From assembly GCF_001692325.1 (NCBI RefSeq), contig NZ_LXKN01000018.1, positions 372,001-436,000 on the forward strand: a stretch of DNA of 64,000 bases. Reading direction: 5' to 3'. The notes beneath the pieces are model-generated. The model was not told the DNA's origin. It saw only the letters and a program-made list of their open reading frames with translations, and did no database searches. Made by a program: the position numbers and the translations under genes. The DNA is from Rhizobium sp. AC27/96 (GTDB lineage: Bacteria; Pseudomonadota; Alphaproteobacteria; Rhizobiales; Rhizobiaceae). This document shows positions 9,199 through 18,158 of the stretch, one piece after another (position 1 is the first letter of the stretch; each line of letters begins with the position of its first letter).

Positions 9199-9219
9199 AT
9201 GATGAACTCATCATACCAG
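9199..9219. promoter_or_regulatory. Putative GntR operator, copy 3, with palindrome (importer promoter)
   Basis: ACTCATCATACCAG at 9206-9219 overlaps a perfect 7+2+7 palindrome, ATGATGA-AC-TCATCAT (9199-9214). Two TTGACA hexamers follow at 9220-9225 and 9228-9233, either of which could be a -35 element; no convincing -10 was found. The arrangement suggests repressor occlusion of the importer promoter. Confidence 0.65.
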
Positions 9220-9280
9220 TTGACATGTTGACAACTATTTGCCAAAACCGCCCTCAGCTTTGCTCGGAGGAGGATGGGAG

Positions 9281-10534
9281 ATGGCTATCAGCTATGGATA
9301 TACGCGTTGGTTCGGCGCGGTTGCGATTGCCGCGGCAGCGCTGGCGGCAACCAATGCCGCTGCAGAAGACCTGACGCTATGGACGCTGAATTTTGACAAT
9401 GGCGGCGCCAACACCGCCCTCAAGAAGGTGGCGAGCGACTTCGAAGCCGCCAATCCCGGTACCCATATCCAGATCGTCCAGCGTGGCGTCGATGAACACA
9501 AGACCGCCCTTCGCGTGGCCGCCGGTTCCAGCAAGGGTCCGGATATCTATTTCAGCTGGGCCGGTCTCGGTCTTGGTGGTGAATATGTGAAGGCCGGCCT
9601 GTCGCTGCCGCTCGACAAATATTACACCCAGTACAAATGGAACGACGAGCTGCTCCCGTCGGCCGCCGCCTTTGCCGATCTCTATCCGGGCGGCAAGCAT
9701 GGCGTTCCCTTCACCTTCAAGGGTGAGGCGATCTACTACAACAAGAAGCTTTTCCAGAAGGCTGGCATCACCGACGCACCGAAGACCTACGAAGAGCTGC
9801 TCGCAGACGCCGAGAAGCTCAAGGCCGCCGGCATTCCGGCTTTCACCTTCGGCGGTTCGGTCAACTGGCATGTCATGCGTCTGATGGACGTGCTGCTCGA
9901 AACCAAATGCGGCGCCGAAAAGCACGACGCGCTTATGGCCATGAAGACCGATTGGACGAAGGAGCCCTGCGCCACCGACGCCTTCACCGAATTCGCCAAA
10001 TGGACCAGTGACTACACGCTGAAACCCTTCATGGGCATCAGCAACCAGCAGTCCTACACGCTGTTCGTCGCCGGCCGCGCAGCGATGATGCTGGAAGGCG
10101 ACTGGCTCGTCAGCCAGCTGAGCGGCAGCGGCGTCAACCTCGACGATTACGGTGTCGTGCCGTTCCCGACGAACACCAACCGGCTCTATGGCTTTGCTGA
10201 GTACAACTACGTCAGCACCAAGAGCAAAAATCCGGACCTCGCCGCCAAGTTCCTTGATTATTTCCTGTCGACCAAGGTCCAGCAGGATCTTGTCGGGCAG
10301 ATCAGCTCGATCTCGGTCAATAAGAACGTCCAATATGCCAACCAGAAGCCGCTGGAGTCAAAGTGGCTGGATATCTTCAAGACCTACGGCAAGGTCTACA
10401 TGAACGGTGACCAGGCGTTCCCGCTTGACGTCACCACCGAATATTTCCGGGTGATCAACGATGTCGCGGCCGGCAATATCAAGCCGGCTGATGCTGCCAA
10501 ACAGCTGCAGACCTTCATCTCGGGCCGCACCTGA
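9281..10534 (+). CDS. Sugar ABC transporter substrate-binding protein (apiose island)
   Basis: Extracellular solute-binding protein, 417 aa, of the MalE-like (family 1) class. The start at 9281 follows GGAGGAGG at 9267-9274 and gives a clean signal peptide (hydrophobic AVAIAAAALAAT, cleavage after NAAA-ED). The mature part has FNNGG-like and WHVMRLMDVLLETK segments typical of the class. It is the first gene of a binding protein, two permeases, glycoside hydrolase, ATPase operon placed under the shared operator. Likely ligand: an apioside or apiose. MalE-type proteins usually bind oligosaccharides or glycosides, which suits a cytosolic hydrolase downstream; the ligand is not proven. Confidence 0.87.
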   Translation: MAISYGYTRWFGAVAIAAAALAATNAAAEDLTLWTLNFDNGGANTALKKVASDFEAANPGTHIQIVQRGVDEHKTALRVAAGSSKGPDIYFSWAGLGLGGEYVKAGLSLPLDKYYTQYKWNDELLPSAAAFADLYPGGKHGVPFTFKGEAIYYNKKLFQKAGITDAPKTYEELLADAEKLKAAGIPAFTFGGSVNWHVMRLMDVLLETKCGAEKHDALMAMKTDWTKEPCATDAFTEFAKWTSDYTLKPFMGISNQQSYTLFVAGRAAMMLEGDWLVSQLSGSGVNLDDYGVVPFPTNTNRLYGFAEYNYVSTKSKNPDLAAKFLDYFLSTKVQQDLVGQISSISVNKNVQYANQKPLESKWLDIFKTYGKVYMNGDQAFPLDVTTEYFRVINDVAAGNIKPADAAKQLQTFISGRT

Positions 10535-10630
10535 TCCTCCGAGGGAGGCCGCCAACCGGATCAAAGATCATGGTCGACGGCTTCCCTCGCTTCGGTGCCC
10601 ATGCGCCAGCCGCCGCCGGGAGCTATCAGA

Positions 10631-11530
10631 ATGTCACTCCGCAACAGAACCCATGATCCCCGCGTCCAGGCATTGATCCTGCTCGCCCCGGCCATGCTGA
10701 TCTACGCGATCTTCGCTCTCTATCCGATGCTGAACGTGGTCGTGCTGAGCTTCCAGAAATGGAACGGCCTCGATCCCCAACGACCCTTCGTCGGTTTGGC
10801 GAACTATCAGTATATTTTCGCGCAAGACCCCGTTTTCTGGGTCGCTTTCCGGAACACTGTCATCTGGACGATCATGTGCGTGGTCTTCCCGCCGATCGTC
10901 GGGCTGCTGCTGGCGCTCAGCCTCAACCAGAAGATTTTCGCGCGCAACACTTTTCGCGCCATCTTCTACCTTCCCGTCATCATCGCGCCGATTGCGGTCG
11001 CGACCATGTGGAAGTGGATGTACGACCCCTTCTTCGGCCTCTTCACCGAGATCCTGACCTCGATGGGGCTGCAGAGCTGGATCCAGGACTGGCTCGGAGA
11101 CAAGAGCGTCGCGCTCTACTCCGTCTTTGTCGCCTATCTCTGGCAATCGGTCGGCTTCTCCATGGTGCTGTTTCTCGCCGGTCTGCAAAATGTTTCGCAG
11201 ACGCTGGTGGAGGCCGCGCGTATCGATGGCGCCGGGCGATGGAACATCTTCAGATATGTCACGCTGCCGGCACTTCGCACGACGATGACCATCGTGCTGG
11301 TGCTGTCGGTCATCTCCTCGCTCAAGGCTTTCGACATCGTCTATGGCCTGACCGGCGGCGGACCGGCGCAATCCACGCAGATGCTGGCGCTCTGGGCCTT
11401 TACCCAGGCGATGCAGATCTTCGATTTCGGCCGCGGCGCTGCGATCTCCGTCGTCCTGCTCCTCATCACCATCGTCGTCGTCATTCCCTATCTGCGCTGG
11501 ACGCAAAAGCATGAGGAGGCCGCGCAATGA
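10631..11530 (+). CDS. Sugar ABC transporter permease (MalF/UgpA type)
   Basis: Inner-membrane permease of 299 aa with six predicted transmembrane helices. The EAA loop reads VEAARIDGAGRWNIFRYVTLP, which docks the ATPase. Start chosen at 10631 because GGGAG lies 8 nt upstream; the open frame from 10595 is not needed. It forms a heterodimer with the next permease, whose ATG overlaps its TGA. The 96-nt gap after the binding-protein gene contains a small CCTCC/GGAGG hairpin (about 10537-10549) that may lower permease expression relative to the binding protein. Confidence 0.9.
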   Translation: MSLRNRTHDPRVQALILLAPAMLIYAIFALYPMLNVVVLSFQKWNGLDPQRPFVGLANYQYIFAQDPVFWVAFRNTVIWTIMCVVFPPIVGLLLALSLNQKIFARNTFRAIFYLPVIIAPIAVATMWKWMYDPFFGLFTEILTSMGLQSWIQDWLGDKSVALYSVFVAYLWQSVGFSMVLFLAGLQNVSQTLVEAARIDGAGRWNIFRYVTLPALRTTMTIVLVLSVISSLKAFDIVYGLTGGGPAQSTQMLALWAFTQAMQIFDFGRGAAISVVLLLITIVVVIPYLRWTQKHEEAAQ

Positions 11531-12405
11531 CGGCAACATCTGTGTCCGGCGACTTCGAAACCATTGCTGTGGCAAAGCGCAAGCGTGACCCCATTCTGAT
11601 CGCCTTGTGGATCGCGCTGCTTGTCGTCGCGCTGATCTGGCTTGCCCCCTTCATCTTCATCGTCTTCACCTCGCTGAAAACGCAGGCTGATGTGACGACG
11701 ACAGGCGCCTTCATGCCTCCGCTCAATCCTGCTTTCGGGAACTATGAGAGCGCCTGGGGCCGCGGCAATTTCGCCAGTGCCTTCCTCAACAGCGCCATCA
11801 TCACCGTCATCAAGGTGCCGCTCGGGCTGATCCTGTCGGCGATGGCGGCCTACGCTCTTGCCAAGATCCGCCTGCGGTTCGGCAAGGCGCTGCTGCTTCT
11901 TGTCGTCTTCGGCACGATGATCCCCTTTCAGGTGATGCTGGCGCCGCTGTTCACGCTGGTCAATTCACTCGGCCTGATCGACACCTATCCGGGCGTCATC
12001 CTGCCCTACATCGCCTTCGGTGTACCTTATCAGGTCTTCATTCTGCATGGCTTCTTCCGGGGCATTCCGAAGGAATTGTCCGAGGCGGCGTTGATCGATG
12101 GCGCCAGTCATTTCACCATATTCCGCCGGATATTTTTGCCGGTCTGCCTGCCAGTGCTTGCAGCACTACTGATCCTCGATTTCGTCTCCACATGGAATGA
12201 ATTCGCGATGGCGCTGGTGCTGCTGCAGGATCAGCACATGTGGACACTGCCGCTCGGGCTTATGTCCTTCCAGGGCCAGTTTTCCAATGATTACGGGCAG
12301 TTGAACGCCGCCATCGTCATGACCGTGCTGCCGGCTACCATCGTTTATCTGATCTTCCAGCGCTACTTCGTCTCCGGCCTTACCTCCGGCGCCGTCAAGG
12401 GCTGA
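11527..12405 (+). CDS. Sugar ABC transporter permease (MalG/UgpE type)
   Basis: Second permease, 292 aa, with six predicted membrane helices and an EAA loop reading SEAALIDGASHFTIFRRIFLP. It is coupled to the first permease by an ATGA overlap. The order of MalF-type before MalG-type is standard for this class. The next gene starts 38 nt later. Confidence 0.9.
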   Translation: MTATSVSGDFETIAVAKRKRDPILIALWIALLVVALIWLAPFIFIVFTSLKTQADVTTTGAFMPPLNPAFGNYESAWGRGNFASAFLNSAIITVIKVPLGLILSAMAAYALAKIRLRFGKALLLLVVFGTMIPFQVMLAPLFTLVNSLGLIDTYPGVILPYIAFGVPYQVFILHGFFRGIPKELSEAALIDGASHFTIFRRIFLPVCLPVLAALLILDFVSTWNEFAMALVLLQDQHMWTLPLGLMSFQGQFSNDYGQLNAAIVMTVLPATIVYLIFQRYFVSGLTSGAVKG

Positions 12406-12443
12406 ACAGTCAAACTATTCATAGATCTTCCGAGGAGAATACC

Positions 12444-13958
12444 ATGTCCAATGCGTCCGTCGAAAAATGGGGTGTCTTCGAAGCGGCTTTCAACGGCCCT
12501 TCGGGCGGCAATCCCTATCTCGATGTGGCATTCGATGCCGTTTTCAGCCAGCACAGCCGCGAGGTCCGCGTACCCGGCTTCTATGACGGCGACGGCACCT
12601 ATCGCGTTCGCTTCATGCCCGACAACGAGGGGGAATGGTCGTTCCGCACGCGCTCGAAAACCACAGAGCTTGATGGCAAGACCGGCTCTTTCGTCGCCAT
12701 CAAGCCTTCGGTGGGCAATCACGGCCCGGTGCATGTGCGCAACAAGTTCCACTTCGCCTATGCCGACGGCAAACCTTTCCTCTCCTTCGGCACCACCTGC
12801 TATGCCTGGACGCACCAGCCGCTGGAGATGCAGGCGCAGACGCTCGAGACCTTGAAGCAGGCACGCTTCAACAAGATCCGCATGGGTGTGTTCCCCAAGG
12901 ATTATCCCTACAACGTCAATGAACCCCTATACCCTTGCTTCGAGAAGGGCGCAGACGGCAAAGAGGATTTCGACAGGCCCAATCCCGTCCTCTTCCGCCA
13001 TTTCGAGCAGCAGGTCGCAGCCCTCTGCGAGTTAGGCATCGAAGCCGACCTCATCATGTTCCACCCCTATGATCGCTGGGGCTATGCCGACATGTCGGCC
13101 GAGCAGGACTTCCGCTATGTCGCCTATCTTGCGGCGCGCCTTGCGGCCTATCGCAACGTCTGGTGGGCGCTTGCCAACGAGTATGACTTCCTTCTCGACA
13201 CCAAGCCCATGTCGCAATGGGACCGTTACTTCCACATTCTCGAAGAAAACGACCCTTACGGTCACCTGAAATCCATCCATAACGGCGAAGCGACAATGAA
13301 TTTCGATCATCGCAAGCCGTGGGTGACGCATACCTGCATCCAGAACTGGGATGTGAAGCGGACCCAGGAATGGCGCGACGCTTACGGTAAGCCCGTCGTC
13401 AACGACGAGCCGGAATATGAAGGCAACATCATCCAGTCCTGGGGCAATCTGACCGCGCAGGAACTGGTGCATCGCTTCTGGATCACCACGACGCGTGGCG
13501 GCTATGCAGGCCATGGCGAAACCTATTCGCATCCGGACGATCTGATCTGGTGGGCCAAGGGCGGCGAGCTTCGCGGCGAAGCGTGGAAGCGCATCGGCTT
13601 TCTGCGCGATTTGCTTGAGCAGGATGTCGTCAACGGACTCGAACCGATGGCAGGAGCTGGCGAATGGCCCTGGACGCGCGTCTCCGGCGCTCGCGACGGT
13701 GATGTCAGCTACATCTATCTCGGCGAACACCAGCCGGTCGTCTGGTCGACGGGCCTGCCCAAGGACGGCACGGATTACGAGGTCGACATCATCGACACAT
13801 GGGAAATGACGATCACCCAGGCCAAGAAGGTGGAGGCGCCGATCCCTCACCCGACGCGCCATGGCGCAATCGTCCGAGGCGGCAAGGCGGATGCGGCCTT
13901 CGGCGTCGAATTGCCGGGGAAGCCGTACCAGGCGCTGCGCATTCGCAAGAAGCACTGA
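12444..13958 (+). CDS. DUF5060/DUF5605 glycoside hydrolase (GH140-like), candidate cytosolic beta-apiosidase
   Basis: Protein of 504 aa. Residues 1-98 resemble the Ig-like DUF5060 domain (WGVFEAAFNGP, YRVRFMPDNEGEWSF). Residues 105-410 look like a TIM barrel of the DUF4038 type. The C-terminal ~90 residues resemble DUF5605. Clan GH-A style acid/base and nucleophile candidates are E246 (WALANEYDF) and E322 (VVNDEPEYEG). No signal peptide is present, so it would act on imported material. Family GH140, which shares the DUF4038 barrel, contains the apiosidase used in rhamnogalacturonan II breakdown. Being inserted between permease and ATPase genes of the apiose importer, it probably frees apiose from imported apiosides. 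The substrate is inferred. Confidence 0.75.
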   Translation: MSNASVEKWGVFEAAFNGPSGGNPYLDVAFDAVFSQHSREVRVPGFYDGDGTYRVRFMPDNEGEWSFRTRSKTTELDGKTGSFVAIKPSVGNHGPVHVRNKFHFAYADGKPFLSFGTTCYAWTHQPLEMQAQTLETLKQARFNKIRMGVFPKDYPYNVNEPLYPCFEKGADGKEDFDRPNPVLFRHFEQQVAALCELGIEADLIMFHPYDRWGYADMSAEQDFRYVAYLAARLAAYRNVWWALANEYDFLLDTKPMSQWDRYFHILEENDPYGHLKSIHNGEATMNFDHRKPWVTHTCIQNWDVKRTQEWRDAYGKPVVNDEPEYEGNIIQSWGNLTAQELVHRFWITTTRGGYAGHGETYSHPDDLIWWAKGGELRGEAWKRIGFLRDLLEQDVVNGLEPMAGAGEWPWTRVSGARDGDVSYIYLGEHQPVVWSTGLPKDGTDYEVDIIDTWEMTITQAKKVEAPIPHPTRHGAIVRGGKADAAFGVELPGKPYQALRIRKKH

Positions 13959-13975
13959 TTTAGAGGAAAAATTTC

Positions 13976-15040
13976 ATGTCCGGATTGACCATCAAGAACG
14001 TCAGGAAGTCTTACGGCGCGATCAACATCATCCATGGCGTCGATGTCGAAATCTCGGACGGCGAATTCGTAATCCTCGTCGGCCCATCGGGCTGCGGCAA
14101 GTCAACCCTGCTGCGCATGATCGCGGGACTGGAAGACATTACCGGCGGCGAAATCTCGATCGGCGAGCGGGTCGTCAATGACCTGCCGCCGAAGGATCGC
14201 GACATCGCGATGGTGTTTCAGAACTACGCGCTCTACCCGCAAATGACTGTGGCGGAAAATATGGGCTTTGCGCTGCAGCTTGCAGGAGCCAAGCGTGCCG
14301 AGATCGACCGCAAGGTCGGCGAGGCCGCCAACATTCTCGGGCTGCAGCCATTGCTCAGCCGCAAGCCCGCCCAGCTCTCAGGCGGCCAGCGCCAACGCGT
14401 CGCCATGGGCCGCGCCATCGTTCGCGATCCGAAGGTCTTCCTCTTCGATGAGCCGCTCTCCAATCTCGATGCGAAGCTGCGCGTGAAAATGCGCGCCGAG
14501 ATCAAGGCCCTGCATCAGCGCCTGAAGACGACCATTGTCTATGTCACGCATGACCAGATCGAAGCCATGACCATGGCGGACAAGATTGTCGTGCTGCAAG
14601 GCGGGAAAGTTGAGCAGGTCGGCTCTCCGCTCGAACTCTACGACCGCCCGAAGAATGTGTTCGTCGCGGGCTTTCTCGGCTCGCCGGCGATGAATTTCCT
14701 CGAAGGTAGGATCACAGGCGATGCCACGCCGACGCTCACCCTGCCCTCAGGAACGCGCATCGCTCTCTCCAACGCCCCTGCCCAGGCTGCAGATCGGGAT
14801 GTCATCGTTGGCATTCGCCCCGAAGATATCGCTTTTGCTCAGGATGCTGGCGTCGCCGCTACCGTGACGGTCGTCGAGCCAACCGGCTCCGAAACGCATG
14901 TTGCGCTTGATCTGGAAGGTAAGGAACTCACCTGGGTGATGAGAGAACGCGCCGAGCTCACACCGGGCCAGACCGTCCGCATTTCCTTGTCATCGCCCAA
15001 CCTTCATTTCTTCGACAAGGCCAGTCAGCTGCGGCTGTAA
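13976..15040 (+). CDS. Sugar ABC transporter ATP-binding protein (UgpC/MsmX type)
   Basis: ATPase of 354 aa. Walker A GPSGCGKST (about residues 38-46), signature LSGGQRQR, Walker B VFLFDEPLSNLD and the H-loop YVTHDQIEAM are intact. The C-terminal third (from about 235) is the TOBE/MalK-like regulatory domain. It starts 17 nt after the hydrolase stop with AGAGGAAA just upstream and closes the importer operon. This class powers MalFG-type permeases and can serve several transporters in rhizobia. Confidence 0.92.
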   Translation: MSGLTIKNVRKSYGAINIIHGVDVEISDGEFVILVGPSGCGKSTLLRMIAGLEDITGGEISIGERVVNDLPPKDRDIAMVFQNYALYPQMTVAENMGFALQLAGAKRAEIDRKVGEAANILGLQPLLSRKPAQLSGGQRQRVAMGRAIVRDPKVFLFDEPLSNLDAKLRVKMRAEIKALHQRLKTTIVYVTHDQIEAMTMADKIVVLQGGKVEQVGSPLELYDRPKNVFVAGFLGSPAMNFLEGRITGDATPTLTLPSGTRIALSNAPAQAADRDVIVGIRPEDIAFAQDAGVAATVTVVEPTGSETHVALDLEGKELTWVMRERAELTPGQTVRISLSSPNLHFFDKASQLRL

Positions 15041-15064
15041 ATCACCCGAAGCGCCGCGCTCGGA

Positions 15065-15427
15065 TCATTGCGGGCTGCGTTTGCGCGCGTCGCTCATGAC
15101 CGAGAAGACCCGTTTGATAAACGCATCGCCATCGAACTGGCGCGCGGCGCCCTCGGCGACATGTTCGGGTCGATCGAAGATGAAGGCTTCGAGGTTCACG
15201 ACCGGCAGCTTCAATCTTGTGCGCACCTGGCCGATCATCGCCGTATGTGTGATCACCACCTGGCAGCCGTTCGGTTCGATCCATTCCTGAATGCCGGTCG
15301 CCGGCATCGATGTCACCGTCAAACCCTGCTCTGACAGGACGGAACCGATGCGAGAAGCAACCTGCTGATTATCCAGACAGATCAGGACATCGGTTTGCAA
15401 AGGGGACGGCGAATTGTCTGAATGCAT
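15065..15427 (-). CDS. Hypothetical protein, possible degenerate receiver domain
   Basis: Small protein of 120 aa, convergent with the ATPase gene. I recognise no close family. The order of secondary structure resembles a response-regulator receiver: TDVLICLDN strand, QQVASRIGSVLSEQG helix, LTVTSMPA strand, then CQVVITHTAM where the phospho-acceptor aspartate strand would end. The acceptor position appears to be His/Thr, so it would not be phosphorylated. Two start codons are possible (TTG 15430, ATG 15427) behind AGAGG. Function unknown. Confidence 0.6.
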   Translation of the reverse strand: MHSDNSPSPLQTDVLICLDNQQVASRIGSVLSEQGLTVTSMPATGIQEWIEPNGCQVVITHTAMIGQVRTRLKLPVVNLEAFIFDRPEHVAEGAARQFDGDAFIKRVFSVMSDARKRSPQ

Positions 15428-15676
15428 CAAGCTGCCTCTCGTTCAAGCTGAGGCAAATATACCGATTCGCATGTGAAACGGTGTTATGAGTTGTTACATT
15501 TTGTTGCAGCTTCATGACGGCCCGGCTGGCGACGCCTAAGCGCGTATGACTAAAAGAATACGCCGCAACATAACAACACACACGCGATCCCCGAATCCTG
15601 ATTTCCTCAATTCATCGAGATGGAAATATAAGGGCCGGCATTGCGAGAACATTACGATGGGCGATCAGGCCGTGCC

Positions 15677-16021
15677 ATGATCGCAGGTGGCGCATTCAGA
15701 TGCGTGCGGCGCTGTTTTGCCAGGCGCACCCATCTCTGGGCCGGCGCCATCATCTGCAATGCCGCCTTCAGCCTTATCGGCGCTGGCCCGCGCCAGTTCA
15801 TACTCTTCAACATGCTGATATTGCTGACACTTTCGGCGAAGCCTTTTCACGACATGACCCGCGCCGAAAGCTCTTCATCCCGCGATGATTCATCGCCCAC
15901 CACAGCCCGCTGGAAGCCACTGATCTTATATGTGATGGACTTGCTCGTCGCATGCTACGCGCTGACTGTCTTCATCGACAATCTGGCCACGGCACCAACC
16001 TTGGTCGACACCCTGCGCTGA
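15677..16021 (+). CDS. Hypothetical small membrane protein
   Basis: Open frame of 114 aa from the ATG at 15677 (a TTG at 15641 would add 12 residues). Two hydrophobic stretches, FILFNMLILLTL and PLILYVMDLLVACYALTVF, suggest two membrane segments separated by a Ser-rich loop. No family recognised. It ends 18 nt before the convergent flavoprotein gene. Codon usage looks plausible but there is no strong ribosome site, so this could be a chance frame. Confidence 0.4.
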   Translation: MIAGGAFRCVRRCFARRTHLWAGAIICNAAFSLIGAGPRQFILFNMLILLTLSAKPFHDMTRAESSSSRDDSSPTTARWKPLILYVMDLLVACYALTVFIDNLATAPTLVDTLR

Positions 16022-16038
16022 CCACCATGCTCAAGACG

Positions 16039-18081
16039 TCACAACAAGGAGCAATAACGCAGCGCATCGTAGATGGCGGCGTGGATGTTGCGGCTCGCAA
16101 TCGCATCACCGATACGGATCAGATCGAAGTTGCCGGCCGCATTTCTTTCCGGCAATGGTGCGCGGCGCGCAATCAAGGCCGGATAGTCGACAGCCCCGAG
16201 ATTGCGCGACAGCGGCTTCAGCTCGAGATAAAGCTCCTCATTGGCCACGGTGCCATGCTCCACCACCACCTGGGAAACCCGTCGCTCCCATTGCGTCTTT
16301 TCGGAGAAATCGGAGCCGAGAACCGCCACCAGCGTATTGCCGTCACGGCGCACCGACTTCAGCCGGGTGTTGATGGTGACGCGCACATTCTTCTCGGCAA
16401 AGGCCTTCGCATAGGGCACATGGTTCATGCCGCCCATTTCAGGCGCGAAGAAACGTTCCGGCGAGACAAGCTCCAGTTCGGCGCCGCCATTGGCGATGAC
16501 TTCGGCCGCCGACATGCCCGGATGGCCGCCATTGTCGTCATAGAGCAGCACCTGCCCCTCGGACTTCACGGCGCCAGCGAGAATATCCCATGAGGAGGTG
16601 ACAAGAGCATCGCCGCTATCCAGTTCGGGCGACTGCGCAATGCCGCCCGTCGCCACGACGACGAGATCGGGCTCGAAGGCCATGACCTCATCCGCTCCGG
16701 CATAGACATCATAATGGATCGTGACGCCGAGGCGTTCCAACTCAGATAATCGCCAATCGATGATGCCGATCATTTCCTTGCGGCGGGGATTGCGGGTCAG
16801 CAGATTGACTTGGCCGCCGGCTTTGCCGCTTGCCTCAAGCACGTCGACTGTGTGACCTCGCTCGGCAAGGACACGAGCCGCCTCCAGACCTGCGGGCCCC
16901 GCGCCGATGACGACGACCTTTCGCGACACTGCTGCCCGCTCGATCTCATGCGGCATCTCGGCCTCGCGGCTGGTCGCCGCATTGTGAATACAGAGCGCCT
17001 CGCCGCCCTCGTAGATCCTGTCAAGACAGTAGGTGGCGCCGACGCAAGGACGGATATGTGCCTCCTGCCCGGACATGATCTTTTTGACGATATGCGGGTC
17101 GGCAATATGGGCACGCGTCATGCCGACCATGTCGAGCTTGCCTTCCGCGATCGCGTGGCGGGCGGTGGCGACATCGCTGATACGGGCGGCATGGAAAACC
17201 GGGAACTTGGTCGCCGCCCTCACCTCGCCGGCAAAATCCAGATGCGGTGCGGATGCCATGCCCTGGATCGGAATGACATTGTTGAGCGCCGCGTCACTTT
17301 CGATATGGCCGCGAATGATGTTGAGAAAATCGATATTGCCCGAGGCGACCAGCCGCCGCGCGATCTCGACACCCTCCTCCCGCGAAAGCCCCTTCTCCCA
17401 ATCCTCATCGGCCACGAGCCGGATGCCAACGATGAAATCCAGCCCGACCGCCTTGCGGATCGCCTCCGTCATCATCATCGAAAAGCGCATGCGGTTGTCG
17501 AGCGAACCGCCGAACTCGTCTTCGCGCCTGTTCGTCGCCGGCGACCAGAAGCCGTCAGTCAGATGGCCGTAGGCTTCTATTTCGATGCCATCGAGGCCGG
17601 CATCCTGCATGCGTTGGGCTGCAGAAGCGAAGTCCGCGATGATGCGCTCGATATCCCATTCCTCGGCCGCTTTTGGAAAGGCGCGGTGCGCCGGCTCGCG
17701 GATCGGGGACGGCGCCAGTACCGGCAGCCAGTCTCCTTTGTTCCAGCCCGTGCGGCGGCCAAGATGGGTCAACTGGATCATGACGGCGGCACCATACTCA
17801 TGACAGTCGTCGGTCAGCTTCTTCAGCCACGGAACGATCTCGTCGCGATAGGCATGGAGGTTGCCGAAGGAAGGAGGCGAATCCGGCGAGACGACCGCCG
17901 AGCCCGCCGTCATCGTCAGCGCGATTCCACCCTTTGCCTTCTCGCGATGATAGAGCCTGTATCGATCCGTCGGCATGCCGTCTTCTGAATAGGCCGGCTC
18001 ATGTGCCGTCGACATGATGCGGTTCTTCAGCGTGAGGTGCTTGAGTTTATAGGGCTGGAGCAAGGGGTCGTTGGAGGTCAT
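16039..18081 (-). CDS. DgcA-like NADH:flavin oxidoreductase/FAD-dependent demethylase
   Basis: Protein of 680 aa with an Old Yellow Enzyme FMN barrel (residues 1-340) fused to an FAD/NAD(P)-binding half (VVVIGAGPAGLEAARVL at about 389). This is the trimethylamine dehydrogenase/2,4-dienoyl-CoA reductase architecture. Its best functional match by pattern is the dimethylglycine demethylase DgcA branch. The Fe-S segment is C346-x2-A349-x2-C352-x11-C364: the second of the four cysteines seen in trimethylamine dehydrogenase is alanine. Next to a carnitine-to-betaine operon, N-demethylation of a betaine breakdown product is plausible. Forms a minus-strand pair with the EamA gene; both face the LysR gene. 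Confidence 0.75.
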   Translation of the reverse strand: MTSNDPLLQPYKLKHLTLKNRIMSTAHEPAYSEDGMPTDRYRLYHREKAKGGIALTMTAGSAVVSPDSPPSFGNLHAYRDEIVPWLKKLTDDCHEYGAAVMIQLTHLGRRTGWNKGDWLPVLAPSPIREPAHRAFPKAAEEWDIERIIADFASAAQRMQDAGLDGIEIEAYGHLTDGFWSPATNRREDEFGGSLDNRMRFSMMMTEAIRKAVGLDFIVGIRLVADEDWEKGLSREEGVEIARRLVASGNIDFLNIIRGHIESDAALNNVIPIQGMASAPHLDFAGEVRAATKFPVFHAARISDVATARHAIAEGKLDMVGMTRAHIADPHIVKKIMSGQEAHIRPCVGATYCLDRIYEGGEALCIHNAATSREAEMPHEIERAAVSRKVVVIGAGPAGLEAARVLAERGHTVDVLEASGKAGGQVNLLTRNPRRKEMIGIIDWRLSELERLGVTIHYDVYAGADEVMAFEPDLVVVATGGIAQSPELDSGDALVTSSWDILAGAVKSEGQVLLYDDNGGHPGMSAAEVIANGGAELELVSPERFFAPEMGGMNHVPYAKAFAEKNVRVTINTRLKSVRRDGNTLVAVLGSDFSEKTQWERRVSQVVVEHGTVANEELYLELKPLSRNLGAVDYPALIARRAPLPERNAAGNFDLIRIGDAIASRNIHAAIYDALRYCSLL

Positions 18082-18158
18082 GTCGCTCTCATCGCTTCTG
18101 TGAAATCGAGGCTCAAGCCGCTATCTTTGCCGAGACCAGGGCCGATGGCCATAGCCTA

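Noticed and set aside
16810..17988. 392-codon plus-strand open frame
   Set aside because: Antisense of the DgcA-like gene, whose flavoprotein motifs are clear.
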